A stretch of 5,039 nt of DNA, from positions 1 through 5,039 of the forward strand of contig CANQOE010000094.1 in assembly GCA_947625315.1 (NCBI GenBank), read 5' to 3'. The stretch comes from an uncultured Bacilli bacterium. Its GTDB lineage: Bacteria > Bacillota_I > Bacilli_A > RF39 > UBA660. Positions within the stretch are counted from its first letter, which is position 1; each line of letters begins with the position of its first letter. Position numbers and translations under genes: made by a program. Positions 5,000-5,039 of the stretch are shown in pieces. Below the pieces are notes generated by a model. It worked only from the letters and a program-made list of their open reading frames with translations. It searched no databases and had not been told where the DNA came from.

Positions 5000-5039
5000 G
5001 TGAAAGATAAAGGAATAAAATTTGAAACATTAAGAAAAC
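5000..5039 (+). CDS. Start of a GTG-initiated gene, cut by the window edge
   Basis: Thirteen codons are visible: M(GTG)-K-D-K-G-I-K-F-E-T-L-R-K, then the window ends. The start is supported by a strong Shine-Dalgarno, GGAAGGA (4984-4990), 9 nt upstream and by the near-consensus promoter at 4941-4969. The 'F-E-T-L-R-K' pattern would suit the first helix of an XRE/Rgg-type HTH domain, but so short a fragment cannot be assigned. It does not look like the start of ParA, which usually follows noc. Confidence 0.6.
   Translation, partial: MKDKGIKFETLRK

Overview
The window is about three-quarters A+T by eye. Its proteins are rich in Lys, Asn, Ile and Leu, all five complete genes stop with TAA, and it carries classical sigma-A promoters and purine-rich Shine-Dalgarno sites. 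Together with an rsmG gene followed by a Noc/ParB-type gene, this points to a low-GC Firmicute. A Bacilli or Mollicutes-related gut lineage with a compact genome is my best guess, but that is an inference. No in-frame TGA occurs in any gene, so nothing shows whether TGA is read as tryptophan.

Layout. (1) Bases 1-66 hold a perfect 8-bp hairpin and the ribosome binding site of the first gene. (2) 67-663 encodes a small uncharacterised protein with a coiled-coil N-terminus and a Cys/His cluster; it is 4 nt from (3) rsmG (668-1384), the 16S rRNA G527 methyltransferase, and clearly co-transcribed with it. (4) A 12-bp hairpin with a T-tract at 1401-1431 follows. It looks like a terminator, but its 3' arm is also the Shine-Dalgarno site of (5) 1434-3113, an exported protein with a beta-propeller-like N-terminal half and a C-terminal HExxH zinc-protease domain. 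The active-site spacing of that domain resembles anthrax lethal factor. (6) A strong extended -10 promoter overlaps the end of that gene and drives (7) 3164-4417, a ParB-superfamily protein with most of the Noc DNA-specificity residues and an unusual long C-terminal extension. (8) A shared terminator hairpin, built from the two stop-codon regions, separates it from (9) the convergent gene 4868-4431, a tandem double-HTH XRE regulator. (10) A divergent intergenic region with a near-consensus sigma-A promoter leads into (11) the first 13 codons of a GTG-started gene cut by the window edge.

How the parts fit. rsmG followed by noc is the classical Firmicute order (mnmG-rsmG-noc-parA-parB). Here the order is interrupted by the exported protease-like gene, and noc has gained its own promoter. 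The most notable points are the lethal-factor-like metalloprotease on a propeller, its hairpin-masked ribosome binding site, and a Noc-like protein that cannot have the usual N-terminal membrane helix. I see no CRISPR array, insertion sequence, tRNA or rRNA. The genes look mostly like vertically inherited chromosomal genes plus lineage-specific ones, not a mobile defence island.
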